Origin: Guillardia theta CCMP2712
Taxonomy: Eukaryota > Cryptophyceae > Pyrenomonadales > Geminigeraceae
DNA length: 20,000 nt
NCBI RefSeq assembly: GCF_000315625.1
Contig: NW_005434391.1
Location: 11,874-31,873 of the forward strand
Direction of reading: 5' to 3'
In this document: in pieces, positions 19,861 through 20,000 of the stretch
Position numbering within the stretch: the stretch's first letter is position 1
Layout of the letters: each line of letters begins with the position of its first letter
Position numbers and translations under genes: made by a program
The notes under the pieces: model-generated
Seen by the model: the letters and a program-made list of their open reading frames with translations, nothing else
Databases searched by the model: none
Told to the model about the DNA's origin: nothing

Positions 19861-20000
19861 ACGATGGGTTGATACACCCCCCTCACCATCCACTTCCCTC
19901 TTCCTCCACCCCAACCCCCCCTCTCCATCCCGCCTTCTCTTTCCCTCTCTTTCCCTATTCCTCTTCCCCTCTAACTTCATCTTCTCCGTTATCTTACTTC
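19861..20000. other. Pyrimidine-rich right edge
   Basis: CCCT/TTCC-rich low-complexity sequence, similar to the introns of the other genes. No frame of interest. Confidence 0.4.

Noticed and set aside
1-20000. tRNA, rRNA, or autonomous transposon genes
   Set aside because: By eye I saw no tRNA-like TTCGA loop context, no rRNA sequence and no transposase or reverse transcriptase motifs.

Overview
The window reads as nuclear DNA of a eukaryote with small, intron-dense genes. Most introns are 40-90 nt with GT-AG ends. The protein families seen (copines, an oxysterol-binding-protein-related protein, an RWP-RK transcription factor) and the heavy GGA/TCC low-complexity DNA suit a unicellular alga or related protist. 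A cryptophyte such as Guillardia is a plausible guess, but nothing here proves the taxon. No bacterial-style operons, rRNA, tRNA or CRISPR were seen.

Layout, left to right. (1) 1-5036, minus strand: one long gene that can be followed through about 17 exons and leaves the window at its 3' side. It encodes a charged, partly coiled-coil protein I do not recognise. Several of its introns carry large TCC or CTG repeat tracts (GGA/AGC on the plus strand). (2) 5037-6193: a GC-rich island with imperfect inverted repeats and a perfect hairpin, then AT-rich DNA with a 30-bp perfect direct repeat and a possible 42-aa ORF. (3) 6194-6946, minus: an RWP-RK domain protein with one short intron inside the domain. 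(4) 7411-9279, minus: copine A, five exons. (5) 9280-10488: G-rich spacer with a near-ideal G-quadruplex motif, then an AGGAGAATAG-type minisatellite. (6) 10489-12779, plus: an OSBP-related lipid-transfer protein, 15 exons, with at least one GC-AG intron. (7) 13339-15198, minus: copine B. (8) 15199-16882: spacer with short direct repeats and G/C-rich tracts. (9) 16883-18749, plus: copine C, head-to-head with B. (10) 18750-20000: spacer with another G-rich tract and a GAGGGAGAG tandem repeat, then a possible but unresolved coding patch near 19650-19860.

The most interesting structure is the three-copy copine family. The three genes share exon phases and nearly identical exon and intron sequence. 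Homology stops almost exactly at the coding limits, and it is broken by sharply bounded unrelated islands: intron 3 and its flanking codons in B, and exon 1 plus intron 1 in C. That pattern suggests recent duplication with patchy gene conversion, under three unrelated promoter regions. Copines bind membranes in response to calcium and OSBP-related proteins move lipids between membranes, so the neighbourhood is rich in membrane-lipid proteins. A shared pathway is only a guess.
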